Assembly: GCA_032622095.1 (NCBI GenBank)
Contig: CP136066.1
Coordinates: 53,842,609 to 53,906,608, forward strand
Source: Siphonodentalium dalli
Lineage: Eukaryota; Mollusca; Scaphopoda; Gadilida; Siphonodentaliidae
Reading direction: 5' to 3'
Length of the DNA: 64,000 nucleotides
In this document: piece by piece, positions 12,031 through 23,401 of the stretch
How positions within the stretch are numbered: position 1 is the stretch's first letter
Layout of the letters: every line of letters begins with the position of its first letter
Made by a program: the position numbers and the translations under genes
Notes under the pieces: generated by a model
What the model saw: only the letters and a program-made list of their open reading frames with translations
The model's database searches: none
Told to the model about the DNA's origin: nothing

Positions 12031-12450
12031 TATGTATGTTGCGAAAAAAATTCTAAGTCGAAAAAGGGGATAACTCCACACAAAAAATGTCGGACAGACG
12101 TCATAATCGCAGGTGCACAGGTTCCCATGGTACTAAATATCAGTGCCAAGATTAAAAAAACATTGACCCAAAAAATGTAGGAATAAAATCTCGGACAAAA
12201 TTATGCATATTACAAAAAAAGTTTCTAAGTCGAAAAAGGGGGGATAACTCCACCAAAAAAAGTCTGACAGACGTCATAATCGCAGGTGCACAGGTTCCCA
12301 TGGTGGTTGATGTCTGTGCCAAGTTTAACGGAAATTGATAAAAAACGACTGAGAAAAACTCCGGACAAATTTGTGTCCACGGATGGACGACGGACGGACG
12401 GACAAGCTGACTCCAGTATACCCCCCTAACTTTGTTGTGGGGGGTATAAA
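12031..12450. repeat. Dispersed lophotrochozoan-type repeat ending in GGACGGACGG
   Basis: Two related subunits share TCTAAGTCGAAAAAGGGG, AACTCCAC and GACGTCATAATCGCAGGTGC, then GGACGACGGACGGACGG and GTATACCCCCCTAACTTTG with its inverse GGGGGGTATAA. Related blocks occur at 12938-13420 and 20655-21225. Confidence 0.65.
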
Positions 12451-12754
12451 GAAAATGAACCTGACGATAAATGCAATAGTACAGATTACAATGGCGAAGG
12501 TGTAAGCCCAGCCATTACTGCTCTGCCGGGAATATTTTCAGAACATTTCACCAACAATTGTCGGCTGCATGGTGTGCCGATGGATTCAATTGTGGCGGCC
12601 ATGTTTATTAACAGAATTTGAAAACAAATGGTAAACTCCCATCTAGAGGTCACCCCGAGGATCCATATGAAGTTTGGTATGAGTGATGTGGCCTGTAGGG
12701 TGTGACAAAGGAAATTGTTGACAGGTGCATGTATGCATGCATGGACACACTTAC

Positions 12755-12882
12755 CTTGCCAGATGATGTGACTAGAGAAATAAGTGACGAAACAATACAT
12801 TCGTCCGTCGTCTTGAGCTTAGTGGTGGCTGTCGGCAGCTGATGTTCTAAAGACACTTTGGAATTATAATGCTTAGATACAT
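12755..12882 (-). CDS. PPP1R21: PPP1R21 exon 13 (residues 441-483)
   Basis: A 128-nt exon (CTCTTTTTCAG before, GTAAGT after), phase 1 to 0. It contains LEHQLPTATTKLKTTDECIV and SSLISLVTSSGK, nearly identical to IEHELPTATQKLITTNDCIL and SSVVALTNGAGK. This is one of the best conserved stretches of the gene. Confidence 0.95.
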
Positions 12883-12937
12883 CTGAAAAAGAGGTGGTTA
12901 TTTAATTTTAAGTCTCCAAGGACCAAACTCAAGCAAA

Positions 12938-13420
12938 AATGGGCAGACCAAACAAATTGGAACTTGACCTGTATCTTCATGTGTTTAATGCACATACCAA
13001 TGTTAAAAACAATCAGATTACAGAAACTAAAGTTATCATCCGGAAGCCAAAATAATCGGCAAATTCTAAGTCGACAAGGACCATAAGTCTGGCAAAAATG
13101 GGCGGACCGAACCCAAATTCGAACGTGACCTGTATTTGATAAGCTGACATACCAAATTTGGTTTAGATCCGATCACACAAAATAAAGTTATCAACCGGAA
13201 ACCTCAAAACGACAAATTTCTAAGTCGAAAAGGGGCCATAACTCCTGCAAAAATGGGAAGACCGACCCATACTCGAACTTGACCTGTTTTTTGAGCTGAT
13301 AAACTCACATACAAAGTTTGGTTTTGATCCGATAGCCCAAAATAAAGTTCTCATCCGGAAACTTCCGCACGGACAGATACATGCACGGACGGACACCGGC
13401 TATTAAAAAAATATTTTGGC
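12938..13420. repeat. Dispersed tandem-subunit repeat (TAAGTCGAAAAGGG type)
   Basis: Three diverged subunits of roughly 150-170 bp carrying AACTTGACCTGTAT, TTTTGATCCGAT and TAAAGTTATCATCCGGAA, closed by a GGACGGACACC block near 13390. Same repeat type as 20655-21225. Confidence 0.6.
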
Positions 13421-13559
13421 AAAAAGCTATATAATTTGTTTGTAAAATATATGCAGTTGTGCTTAATTGTAGAATAAGGCTCTATGGATATTAGGGCACA
13501 TTCAGTGTGAATTGATACGCCACAATACATATCTTAAATGACGACTAAATTAAACATAC

Positions 13560-13652
13560 CTTTCACAGAATCATGGATATCACTAATGCATTTACACAAC
13601 TCCCTAAATAGCCTTGCGTGACTTTTCCTTGGATGATAGCAAGTATTAGTAC
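13560..13652 (-). CDS. PPP1R21: PPP1R21 exon 12 (residues 410-441)
   Basis: A 93-nt exon (TTACTCACAG before, GTATGT after), phase 1 to 1. Sequence conservation is modest: FRELCKCISDIHDSV aligns with LHGFHDVMKDISKHYS of vertebrates. The phases join exon 11 and exon 13 exactly, which is the main support for the boundaries. Confidence 0.78.
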
Positions 13653-13941
13653 CTGTGAGTAAAATACAAAGACATTAAACAGATATGGCTCATTTTAAAT
13701 CCAAGTTTGAGATGTGGAATAAAAAGAAATACATGCAAGTTGAGTATAAAAGGTTTCTGACCAAACTTGATATGGCGATATAGTATATATAAAGCTGAAA
13801 ATCATGCTTTGTTTCTTATAATTACCACTTTTTGATGTTATTCTTGTTATGCCAGTCTGAATTTCGAACATCTATTGGCGATCCTAATGCAAAAATGGCT
13901 GACCCCAAATTATGTAACATATTTACGTAATATGAGGAGCA

Positions 13942-14200
13942 AGCCTGGATTTCATTTCCAAATTGAGGTCTCTGGGTAAATTTACTGACGGTATCTATCC
14001 CTCACGGTGGGCTAGTGTCACCAAACTCACCCTCTTGGGACCTCCTTCTGATTCTTGATTATGCAATTATATCTTCTGCAAATTAGGGGATAAAGAAACT
14101 GAAGAGTAGGGAAAAAGGAACTAAAAACAATGTTAATTTGAGACTATAGATACTTCCAAGAAGATCCAGAGAGGGTGAATTTGGTGATGCTAGCCTCAAT
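13942..14200. mobile_element. hAT-like MITE fragment (CAAGCCTGG variant)
   Basis: GCAAGCCTGGATTTC followed by TTGAGGTCTCTGGGTAAATT and the middle segment ending AGATCCAGAGAGGGTG, an eroded member of the CAAGCCTTG family. Confidence 0.55.
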
Positions 14201-14352
14201 ATGATCCAATATGGCTGTGGCTCAGTGACAAGGCATATTCCTAAACTCTTTGTGTCAGTCTATTTTTCGCTAAGATTTAAATTCAAGCACCGGTGGTTGC
14301 ACAGAAAATAATGCTCCTTTCCCATATGCATGACTTCGCAAAACTCTTTGTC

Positions 14353-14815
14353 TGACCAGGCCTTAAAATATGGTGTTGGATATTTGCAGAATGAGGTCTC
14401 CAGAGGGTGAATTTAGTGACGTTAACCTACACAGCAGGCTAGCATCACTAAATTCACCCTCTGTGGACCTCATTATGCTTAGGCCTCATCTTCTCTGGAC
14501 AGTATCTTTATTATCAAATTAACATGCTTTTAAGTTTCTAAACTTTTTTCTTTTTTAGTTCAGTTTCTCTATATCCCCAACTTGGCAGTCACAAAACAAT
14601 GCATAATCGAGGTGCCCAATGGGTGTACATCACCATCTTCACCATCTGGGAACTTAAATCTATGTCTAGGTCTCCATATCAGATGATGCCATGTAGAATG
14701 AGGTCTCCAGAGGATGAATTTGGTGATGTTAGCCCACTGTGCAGAGTATCTTCACTATAAACTCACCCACTGGGGACCTCATGCTGCTAATGACCAGCAC
14801 CATATTTTTAGGCCT
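14353..14815. mobile_element. hAT-like MITE, AAAATATGGTG subfamily
   Basis: Left end CCAGGCCTTAAAATATGGTG, right end CACCATATTTTTAGGCCTG, with the usual GAATGAGGTCTCCAGAGGG hairpins and T-rich middle. The different outer ends mark a subfamily also seen as fragments at 24145, 26749, 32545 and 52003. Confidence 0.7.
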
Positions 14816-14849
14816 GTGTCTTTTTGCTAAGTTTTAAATTAAAACTTAC

Positions 14850-14986
14850 TCTGACAACCGAGAATGTAAATGTAAGAATCCAGTTTGTTAAATACTGCAT
14901 TCAAGTGTTTCAGCGAATGATGTAAATCCATATTCTTCGACTCCAGAGAGGATGTACACGATGACACAGAACACTCTTCTTCAATG
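14850..14986 (-). CDS. PPP1R21: PPP1R21 exon 11 (residues 364-410)
   Basis: A 137-nt exon (AATATTTTAG before, GTAAGT after), phase 2 to 1. It reads IEEECSVSSCTSSLESKNMD and then LKHLNAVFNKLDSYIYIL, against LEEECESSLCTSALRARNLE and MKKMTAVFEKLQTYIALL in vertebrates. Confidence 0.93.
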
Positions 14987-15099
14987 CTAAAATATTAAAA
15001 TAGACAACTGTGATAAATAGAGAATACCTACAGTTTGTGTTTGAATACAGAAATATCTCTACAAGCGACTACAAGCCGAGAGTGAAAGTTTTTGCAGAA

Positions 15100-15330
15100 G
15101 ATAAAAAGCATAATCGAGGTGACTAATGGGTGAACATCACCAACTTCAACTAGGGAACTAACTTCAATCTGATCCTTGGTCTCCCATGGCAGTTGAGGCC
15201 TAAGCAGAATGAGGTCCTCAGTGAGTGAATTTAGTGATGCTAACCCTATGTGTGGGATAGCATCACCAAATTCACCCTCTGGGGATCTCATTCTGCAAAT
15301 GACACACTATTTCAAGGCTTAAGCCTTCCC
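15100..15330. mobile_element. hAT-like MITE fragment (right half)
   Basis: Middle segment (CGAGGTGACTAATGGGTG) and the right hairpin GAATGAGGTCCTCAGTGAG ... CACACTATTTCAAGGCTT; the left half is missing. Confidence 0.65.
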
Positions 15331-15580
15331 GACACAAAAGTAGTCGACAGTTGATAATTGCATACTTACTGAATGAGTAAATATTTAATTACCATTGATT
15401 CAGTGTTTCTCTGCCTGTCATTTAATTATAATATCTTAAAATCCCTTCAAATAAAGAATGCACCATTCCAATGTATAGTTTTATAACTAAACAGGAGAAT
15501 CCATTCAATACTGGAGGGTACAATCTGATTACTCATGGACAGTCTACACATAATCTTGCCAACTGGAATAATTTATTTAC

Positions 15581-15669
15581 CTCTTAAGCTGATACGGCAA
15601 CAGTTTGTTCATGTAAGCCACCAGCCGTTTAAACTTTGCAGAAAAACACTGTAAATCAGTTGCTGTTTC
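15581..15669 (-). CDS. PPP1R21: PPP1R21 exon 10 (residues 335-364)
   Basis: An 89-nt exon (TATTTCAG before, GTAAAT after), phase 0 to 2. It encodes ETATDLQCFSAKFKRLVAYM followed by NKLLPYQLK; vertebrates have FSEHLTSYICFLRKILPYQLK. The LLPYQLK block is diagnostic. Confidence 0.92.
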
Positions 15670-15762
15670 CTGAAATAGAGCATAAGATCGTAAGCAAGAA
15701 GCATAATGCTTATGAATCTTTGTGTAAAATAGATGACATACTCATCAAAATTGTTGGATATA

Positions 15763-16210
15763 TGTGACCCGCCATATCAAATCCAGTCGTAAGTCGGGAT
15801 TTTTTTACCCTGTGCCAATGCATTCTCTTATATATGCGAGTCAACCATAGGTCGCCTCGCATATATAAGAGAATGCATTGGCCTAACAATTTTTTACAAT
15901 TTTAATAATTTTTTCTTGTATTCTTTAACAATTTTATAATTTCACCCATACAGAGCCCCAGACAAACATGAGCAGACGACACTCTTCAATATGCTTCTAT
16001 ATATGTGTGGGGCTCCCTGCAGGGTAATGGATGTTTTTTTTTTTATGTCCTAAAAATTGTAACAAACATTTATTTATAAAAAATTGTTAGGCCAATGCAT
16101 TCTCTTATATATGCGAGGCGACCTATGGTCGACTCGCATATATAAGAGAATGCATTGGAACAGGGTAAAAAAATCCCGACTTATGACTGGATTTGATATG
16201 GCGGGTCACA
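15763..16210. mobile_element. Tc1/mariner-like MITE carrying the shared hairpin core
   Basis: TA at 15761-15762 and 16211-16212 flank inverted termini TGTGACCCGCCATATCAAAT (about 27 bp nearly identical to the inverse at the right end). Inside, CCCTGTGCCAATGCATTC opens the same two 67-bp hairpins (15815-15881, 16092-16158) found in family A, but the termini and target site are different. The spacer is expanded by about 110 bp. Confidence 0.82.
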
Positions 16211-16589
16211 TATCATCATTATAATAACTATAATTAGTGGACCAACAAAAAATGAAACTCATATCGTCATTGTCAATGTTATCTTTTGCATTTTAGCTCA
16301 GCCATAACCAATTTTCAGCTTTTCTTATATTAACATGTTCACTGTCGATTACGAGATATCTCGTAGCTTTTGCATGTAATTGAATGGGCATCGGCAGTGA
16401 AAATAATTCTCAGACCAGGAAGAGCACACAAACTGTTTTCAATTGTAACACGTCAAATTCTGTCAATGTTCTTCTCCATGAAGAAATTGACTTGAAGGTT
16501 GTGTTTAAAAAAAAAAAGGTTTCAGCATCTTACCAGATAATGTTTGTTCTACAATATGGTCAAAAGTAACTGGCTACAATTGGGGTTAA

Positions 16590-16763
16590 CCCTTCCATGA
16601 CTGGAGCTTCCTGAATTTTTTGCGAAAACCCTGTGCCATTGCCTAACAACATTTACCTTGACCTTGTAAGCCAGTGCATTCTATGGGAGACTTGCATATC
16701 AAAGAGAATGCACCGGCACATGATTTTTAATGCTGCACCAGCACAGCTCCCATCACAAAAGGG
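16590..16763. mobile_element. TTAA-flanked MITE family B, 174 bp
   Basis: TTAA at 16586-16589 and 16764-16767; ends CCCTTCCATGACTGGAGC / GCTCCCATCACAAAAGGG. The internal hairpin is a shortened diverged form of the GCATTCTCTTATAT type. Confidence 0.85.
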
Positions 16764-16847
16764 TTAACAAGACTGACTCTATACTATAGCTGCTTAAAGC
16801 GACGAATTAACTTCAAATGACTGATTGAACCGTATGATGTTAGACTT

Positions 16848-17284
16848 GGTATAAAGTATGTCTGTCATTTGTTGAATGAGGTCCCCAGAGTGTGAATTTA
16901 GTAACGCTATCCTGTATGGTGGGCTAGCATCACCAAATTCACCCTCTGGGGACTTCATTCTGCTTAGTCCTCAAATGCTATGGGAGACCTAGGATCAGAT
17001 TGAAGTTCTCCAGTTTATGTTGGTGATGTTCACCCAATTAGTCTCCTCGATTATGCAATTTATCTTCTGCAAATTATGGGAAATAGAAACTTCCCAGAAG
17101 GGAAAAAATAACTAAAAACAATGTTAATTTGAGACTAGATACTTCCCAGAAGATGAGGCCTAAGCAGAATGAGGTCCCCAGAGGGTGAATTTGGTGAAGC
17201 TAGCTCGTCATGCGGGATAGCGTCACTAAATTCACCCTCTGGGGAACTCATTCTGTAAATGACAGACAAACTATTTGCAAGCTT
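16848..17284. mobile_element. hAT-like MITE (CAAGCCTTG family), eroded ends
   Basis: Two GAATGAGGTCCCCAGAG hairpins around the middle segment, right end ACTATTTGCAAGCTTG, left end degraded (GACTTGGTATAAAGTATG). It lies in the intron after PPP1R21 exon 9 and stops 42 bp from that exon. Confidence 0.75.
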
Positions 17285-17326
17285 GTCTGGTGTATGCCAT
17301 ACCATTCCTATGCCTTGCATACTTAC

Positions 17327-17428
17327 GATGGTAGTAAGTGAATCGTCTCGTAAACTTTCTAGGAATGCCATCATGGATTGGTCTACTGGTCGCAGATATG
17401 AAAGATTGTCGTGTAGATGCTTGCAATA
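17327..17428 (-). CDS. PPP1R21: PPP1R21 exon 9 (residues 301-334)
   Basis: A 102-nt exon (TTTATTTCCAG before, GTAAGT after), phase 0 to 0. The 34 residues include YCKHLHDNLSYLRPVDQSMM, corresponding to YLHENASYVRPLEEGM in vertebrates. It lies only 43 bp above the end of a hAT-like MITE copy (about 16848-17284) in the following intron. Confidence 0.92.
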
Positions 17429-17493
17429 CTGGAAATAAATAAAGCATAGCATGAGAAATGTCAAGTAAATCAACTGATCAACCTATTCATTAA

Positions 17494-17703
17494 CCCTTCC
17501 ATGACTGCAGCTTTCTGAATTTTTTTTTTTAAATTGTAAAAAAAAAAATGTAAGAAAAATTGTTAAAAAATGTAAGAAAAATTGTTAGGTCAATGCATTC
17601 TCTTATATATTCGAGGCGACCTATGGACGACTCGCGCATATAAGAGAATGCGTTGGGACAGGGTCTTTAACGTTGCGCTAGTGCAGCTCCCATCATGAAA
17701 TGG
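17494..17703. mobile_element. TTAA-flanked MITE family B, with one hairpin
   Basis: TTAA at 17490-17493 and 17704-17707; ends CCCTTCCATGACTGCAGC / GCTCCCATCATGAAATGG. It holds one slightly decayed copy of the 67-bp hairpin (about 17590-17656). Confidence 0.82.
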
Positions 17704-17800
17704 TTAATAAACTAAATACTGCATACTGTTTGCTTCATCATTGAAGGATGGGACTGACAAAATGTCATGCCCTATGGCCAGGGTTAATAATCAGTGTACA

Positions 17801-18214
17801 CAGGGACCAGCCTAGATATATCAAATTGGGAGAAGTCACTTCTCTCTGTTTGGTTATTAGGGAGAAGTGGACTGTTATTAGGGAGAAGTAACAATGGCTG
17901 AAGTTCAGTTTACACCCCCAACATCACCCTTCTATGATCAAATAAGTTTTATGCACAACAAGAGCCCATTTATTAAACCATTACAGTGAGTACCAACACC
18001 ATTGTAATCAGTAAATATACATTAATTATACTGTTGGGACATATGCATACTGTTATATGAGAGAGAAGTCACTTCTGTCAGGACAAAAATAAAGAGAAGT
18101 GACACATTTAGGGAGAAGATGTCTCCCAAATCACCCTCTAGTCTGGTCCCTGTCTCCCAAATCACCCTGTAGTCTGGTCCCTGTCTCCCAAATCACCCTC
18201 TAGTCTGGTCCCTG
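17801..18214. mobile_element. hAT-like element with CAGGGACCAGCCTA ends
   Basis: Inverted termini CAGGGACCAGCCTAGA / TCTAGTCTGGTCCCTG, repeated GGGAGAAGT motifs inside, and three tandem copies of a 31-bp segment with CTCCCAAATCACCC at the right end. The target duplication is imperfect (GTGTA shared). The copy at 56151-59288 has an exact one. Confidence 0.72.
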
Positions 18215-18261
18215 GTGTAATTAATTGTGGTATGTGCTACATAAATGGATCAATTATTATT

Positions 18262-18720
18262 ATTTTTAAGGGCTACCTAAAAGGAACTCAATCCGATTCG
18301 ATGGTCCCCATATCATCAGATTCCATCAACATTTTTGAAATGCCGCTTCAGTTATCAGAATCAATTAATTGCCCAAAAATAATTCTAACCACAGTGAATA
18401 GTATAAAATTGCCCAAAACCTGTTATTTATCAACATTTTGTTCAAAGAAATTTTGCCCGTTTGTCAATATCTGACACAAAAAAGCCACTTGATGTTAGAG
18501 TTATCCATCTTCATCTGCAATTTGGTCCGAGGCCGTCTTCTTGTCGAATTATTACTGGGCCACTTAAAGTATCGGTGGTGAAAAATAATGGATTTCAAAA
18601 ATCTATATCTGATCACTCTGAGCTTTGATGGGTGGATTCCTTGACTCGAATTAAAAAAATTTAACCACTGAAGCCAAGGAAATAGTAATTTGCGAGCGTT
18701 AATTTGGATTATGCATCTTT
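18262..18720. mobile_element. Degraded AGGTACTCAATCC element
   Basis: GGAACTCAATCCGATTCGAT and following sequence match 22417-22873 and 42284 onward; the right end (about GATTATGCATCTTTAAT) is eroded. It contains no gene. Confidence 0.5.
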
Positions 18721-18757
18721 AATTCCTGGACTGTCTTAGAGAAGAAATCTAACCTAC

Positions 18758-18960
18758 CTGTATATTTATTGGTGACAATGGCTCACTGACACCATCTGTT
18801 GGATAGATCCGTGACCTCTGCTCACAGTAAGTATAAAAATTTGAAAGCCCTTGGTTGAATTCTGATAGCAGTCCAGCTGCTTGAGTAACAATTTCACGAG
18901 TTTTTATTTGGTGCCGTCGATCGTGTGTTGGTAAATTTAATGAGTTCAACTGCCGATGCT
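18758..18960 (-). CDS. PPP1R21: PPP1R21 exon 8 (residues 233-300)
   Basis: The largest PPP1R21 exon here (203 nt), with a T-rich acceptor ending in CAG and GTAGGT donor, phase 1 to 0. It codes the conserved middle region: LNSLNLPTHDRRHQIKTREI, then LSNFYTYCEQRSRIYPTDG and PLSPIN. Vertebrate PPP1R21 has LNVPLHNRRHQLKMRDI, LLNFHTYTEQRIQIFPVD and ISPLN at the same places. Confidence 0.95.
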
Positions 18961-19064
18961 CTGAAAAAAAAAAGACATAAATAAATGCCGTAACATCATT
19001 TTCACCCTTTACTATGCTAAGGTGAAACATTGTTATTTACCTTCAGTTAATGCACCATGTCATG

Positions 19065-19225
19065 ATATAAAAGTGACAAACACTCTACTGGTAAAGCATA
19101 AAAGTGACAAACACTCTACTGGTAAAGCATAAAAGTGACAAACACTCTACTGGTAAAGCATAAAAGTGACAAACACTCTACTGGTAAAGCATAAAAGTGA
19201 CAAACACTCTACTGGTAAAGCATGT
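19065..19225. repeat. 31-bp tandem repeat, about 5 units
   Basis: Unit reading AAAAGTGACAAACACTCTAC then TGGTAAAGCAT, repeated five times with essentially no change. It lies between PPP1R21 exons 7 and 8. Confidence 0.92.
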
Positions 19226-20154
19226 CACATATTTTGCCAGAACTGGTAACCCCAAACACTGTAAAACTTGTAGCAATGGTTGCTAAGCAAACACGTAACT
19301 GAGATTGACCATGGACTCCCGATGCATATTCTATCAAGTTATTTTATGTCGTAAGTAATTCGCTAAGATGATATATGAACAGTTTTGTGTAAACAATTAA
19401 TTCCATTATAAGACCTACAATATTTAGGTCCTATATTTAACAAAGATGATGTGATTACATGGAAACAAATAAGCAGACTCAGTCCGCAATAGGATCACTT
19501 ATAATCCCCCCCTCGTGTTCGACTTTACCCCGCTCTTCCATAAATTATATAGGCCTACCTTACCTATAATATAGGTGAATTTATATGCTATTATGTACAT
19601 TTTGTCATATAATTGCTATGCGCATGCGCGAATATATTAACCCCACAAACCGAGTGACCGTTTCTAAACTAGTCCACAAAGATAGAATATGCGAGGATAA
19701 TTTAAATTACTATTTAAATTACACAATTACTATCAGAGCGCAATACAATACTTGCTCAATTTGCATGTATGTTCGATGAACGGTATGTTTTTTAATATTT
19801 CTATATATTATGGGCATGCACAAATATACCTACCCAAAATATAGGTGTTAACTCTTCCATACAAATGCATGGTACAGACACCCTGAACATCACATAAATG
19901 TGGTACGACCATTTAGGTCGTTCTTCATTAGTTACTTGATGATTATACCAGTTACAAATATTAGTAATGAGCCAGGTGTCAACAGCCCGATATTTCAGGC
20001 TACCAGGTTATTGTCAAATTCGCTTCAGCCCGATATTTCTGGCTACCCGTTTCAAAGGGTTAATGACAGATTGTTCAAATGGGTGTTGTGGCAGAGTTGT
20101 AAGATATCAGTTTGTAGAAGTAAAATAAGTAAATAATATGTCATTAAGACTTAC
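19226..20154. other. PPP1R21 intron 7, no feature recognised
   Basis: AT-rich intron. A short direct repeat (CAGCCCGATATTTC at about 19983 and 20027) is visible; no exon or element ends were found. Confidence 0.45.
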
Positions 20155-20249
20155 GAGTGTCAACAAATGGCAGCTTGTCATGTATTATTTTATTTGACAC
20201 GGCTAGCTTTTGTTGTAGTTCCTTCTGTACAGAAGACAATGCAGCCTCC
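20155..20249 (-). CDS. PPP1R21: PPP1R21 exon 7 (residues 201-233)
   Basis: A 95-nt exon (TTTACCCAG before, GTAAGT after), phase 2 to 1. It encodes the end of the first coiled coil, QKELQQKLAVSNKI, followed by IHDKLPFVDT, which matches INEKVPFNDT in vertebrates, a conserved hinge before the globular middle region. Confidence 0.9.
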
Positions 20250-20654
20250 CTGGGTAAATAAAGCAGAATCATTAATAATATATATATGGCAAAGATCATC
20301 AGTGATATGTATGAAGCATGTGTATTATACACATGTGTATATAGGGGATACAAAATTTGTTTGTTCTTTTGTAACGACAAGACATTGCGGATATATCATC
20401 ATGTCACGATTTAAGACGATCAGGGCCTGGATGCCATGACCATGTGATTAGAATGCAGGAGCATTTGTGTTGACTGTATATGAGGTCTATGTAACTATAC
20501 CAGAAATCAAAATGCTGAAAGCGAGAAATAATGTGCAAGATCCAACAAGAGCATCTCTAGGGCAAAATACGCCCTTAAGCCATTCGAATTGTACTACTGC
20601 AAAATAAAATAATACTTTGAAGAATATCTGATATACCCCTAATTCCAATGCCAA

Positions 20655-21240
20655 ACTGCGTCAAATTCTAAGTCGAAAAAGGGCTGTAACTCAAGTCAAA
20701 ATAATTGGAGGGAACCCATATTTAAACTTGACCTGTATCTTTAGCTGGGAAATACACATACAACTTTGGTTCAGATCAAATAATCCAAACTGGAGTTATC
20801 AGTCGGAAAACAAAAATGTCAACAGATGGTCAAATTCTAAGTCGAAAAAGGGCCGTAACTCATGTAAACAAAAATAGACGGAACCCATATTCGAACTTGG
20901 CCTGTATCTTTAGTTGGGAAATACACATACCAACTTTGGTTCAGAAAAAATAATCCAAACTGGAGTTATCGGTCGGAAACCAAAAAATTTAACAGTCGGT
21001 CAATTCTAAGTCGAAAAAGGGCCGTAACTCATGTAAAAATAATTGGACGGAACCCATATTCGAACTTGGCCTGTATCTTTAGCTGGAAAATACACATAAC
21101 AACTTTGCTTCAGATCAAATAATCCAAACTGTAGTTATTGATCGGAAACCAAATGTTAATGGACGGACGGACGGCACGACGGACGGATGGCACGACGGAA
21201 CGACGGTGTGACGGAGAGAGGGACAGACAGACTGATTACA
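20655..21240. repeat. Three-unit dispersed repeat ending in GACGGACGGACGG
   Basis: Three subunits of about 175 bp, each with TCAAATTCTAAGTCGAAAAA, GGCCGTAACTCATGTAAA, CTGTATCTTTAGCTGG and TAATCCAAACTGGAGTTAT, then a long GACGGACGG tail. Same type as 12938-13420. I do not know its retrotransposon class. Confidence 0.7.
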
Positions 21241-21791
21241 TAATACGACCTTTTTCAAAAGGGCATATAAAAAGAAAAGAGCATCTATTTTCCCACATTT
21301 ACCTTCCTTAATGACATATGACGCCAACAACAACATCGACGCAGCAATATAAAACGTTAATCTCAATGCCAATCTATATCACCCAAGGATAGCAAATGCT
21401 AATCCTATCAAACAATCATGCCATGGCAGGGTGCCTCGCCCCTCCCCACTGGGGTTAATTAATCATTTTGATACCTTGTTACCAAAAGTAGCCATTTATT
21501 TCTTATTATTTCAAAGGGTTACATTGTAATATACTGTGCTCAGTTGACAGGCTTTTGAAAGTCAGCATTTTGTTTAACCCCAGAGATTACTTGCCAGTAG
21601 AATTTTTGGGGATAAGGTTTGATTGACTACATGTATATATGCCTCAAATTCCTTAAAACAGATCATAATCAGTGATGGGAATAGGTACGGTCTACTGACG
21701 GAAACCCTATCATTAATAGGCATTCAGTCGGGGACCAGCCTAAAGGTTTCATATTGGGAGAAGTCACTTCTCGGTGATTGGTTATTGGGAA

Positions 21792-22249
21792 TAAGCCTGA
21801 GTTTAGTGTGCCTGACATTTGCAAAATGAGGTCCCCAGAGGGTGCATTTAGTGATGCTACCCCACATAGCAGGTTAGCATCACTAAATTCACCTCTGGGG
21901 ACCTCATTCTGCATGGCCTCATCTGCTATAGGAGACATAGACTCAAATTGAAGTTCCCAAATGGTGAATATTGTGATGTTCACCCATTGGGAACCTTGAT
22001 TACGCATTGCGTCGTCTGCCAATTAGGGGACAAAAAGAAACTAAACTAAAAAGAAATAGAATCTATATGAAGAAGTTTCTATAGAAATTTGATAATAAAA
22101 AAACCTTGAAGAGAAGATGAGGCCTGAGCACAATGAGGTCCTTAGAGAGTGAATTTAGTGATGCTAGCCCACTATTTAGGATAGCGTCACTAAATTCACC
22201 CTCTGGGGACCTCATTCTGCAAATGACAGGCACACTAAACTCAGGCTTG
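21792..22249. mobile_element. hAT-like MITE (CAAGCCTGAG variant), nested
   Basis: Ends TAAGCCTGAGTTTAGTGTG / CACACTAAACTCAGGCTTG with two GAATGAGGTCCCCAGAG hairpins. Flanks ATTGGGAA and ATTAGGGA agree at 6 of 8 positions. Confidence 0.78.
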
Positions 22250-22416
22250 ATTAGGGAGAAGTGGACTATTATCAGGAAGAAGTAAGTATAGACGAAGTTC
22301 AATTTACACCCCAACATCACCTTTCTATGATCCAAGTGTTATACAACACAAGAGTTCATTTATAAAAAACACTACAGTGAGTAAGAACACCATCATAATC
22401 AGTAAATATACATTAA

Positions 22417-22873
22417 AGGTACTCAATCCGATCAGAGGGTCCTATATTACTATTTATTTGGCTTCAGGGATAAAAAATAATTGATTCGAGTCGAGGAACC
22501 TACCTATAAACGCTCAGAGTGATCAGATATAAATTTTTGAAGTTTTGTTATTTCTATTTTTTCTGGCCCAGAAACACACAGTCAAAAGGATGGTCTCAGT
22601 CAAAATTGCGTTATTAATACACTTGATTTTAGTGTTATCCATCTTCGTCAGTTTGAATAAGGGCTTCTGTGGAAATTATTAATACACATCTCGAGAAATT
22701 TACAAACTTAGGGGCAATTATTAGTACGCATCACGAGAAAATTACAAATTTCAAAAATCAATATCTAATAACTCTGAGCTTTGATGGGTGGGTTCCTCGA
22801 CTCGAATCAAATATTTTTTACCCCCAAAGCCAAAGAAATAGTAATATAGACCCTCTGATCGGATTGAGTACCT
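22417..22873. mobile_element. TTAA-flanked element with AGGTACTCAATCCGAT ends, nested
   Basis: TTAA at 22413-22416 and 22874-22877; 457 bp with inverted termini AGGTACTCAATCCGATCAGA. The uninterrupted target is visible in the related element near 18010-18030 (ATACATTAATTATA), confirming insertion at TTAA. Confidence 0.85.
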
Positions 22874-22933
22874 TTAAATATCCTGTTGGGACATAAGCAT
22901 ACTGGTATATGAGAGAAGTCACTTCTCCCTTAA

Positions 22934-23315
22934 TCCTTTACCCAACAGAAGGGCCCTGTGCCAATGCATTCTCTTATATATGCGAGTCGACCATAGGTCG
23001 CCTCGCATATATAAGAGAATGCATTGGCTTAACACATTAAAAATTATAAAATTGTTAAAGAATGTAAGAAAAAATGGTAAAAAAAGTTTTTTTTTAGGCC
23101 AATGCATTCTCTTATATATGCGAGGCGACCTATGGTCGACTCGCATATATAAGAGAATGCATTGGCACAGGGCATAACTGTAACTATCACAATGTGGTCA
23201 AGGAGCCGGTTCCAATGATATCCATATTTGTATGGTTCTATTGAGACAGACCAAAGATATTTTAGGCTGTTGAAGCTTTATCTGGCCGGTTTTGGCCGGT
23301 TTGTTGGGTAAAGGG
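22934..23315. mobile_element. piggyBac-like MITE family A, inverted copy, nested
   Basis: TTAA at 22930-22933 and 23316-23319, termini TCCTTTACCCAACA / TGTTGGGTAAAGGG, hairpins 22961-23027 and 23099-23165. Opposite orientation to the other three family A copies. It lies 86 bp from PPP1R21 exon 6. Confidence 0.9.
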
Positions 23316-23401
23316 TTAAAATAGGGAGAAGTGACACATTTTATGGAGAAGGATGGTTGCTACATTCAGTTATCAGTTAGAGGCTATGAGTGTAGACATA
23401 C

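Larger units (their letters stand above)
21729..23370. mobile_element. hAT-like CAGGGACCAG element, nested host of three insertions
   Basis: Left end CGGGGACCAGCCTAAAGG and GGGAGAAGTCACTTCTC match 17801-18214; the right end is lost after GGGAGAAGTGACACATTTTA. Three other elements lie within it: 21792-22249, 22417-22873 and 22934-23315. Confidence 0.7.
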
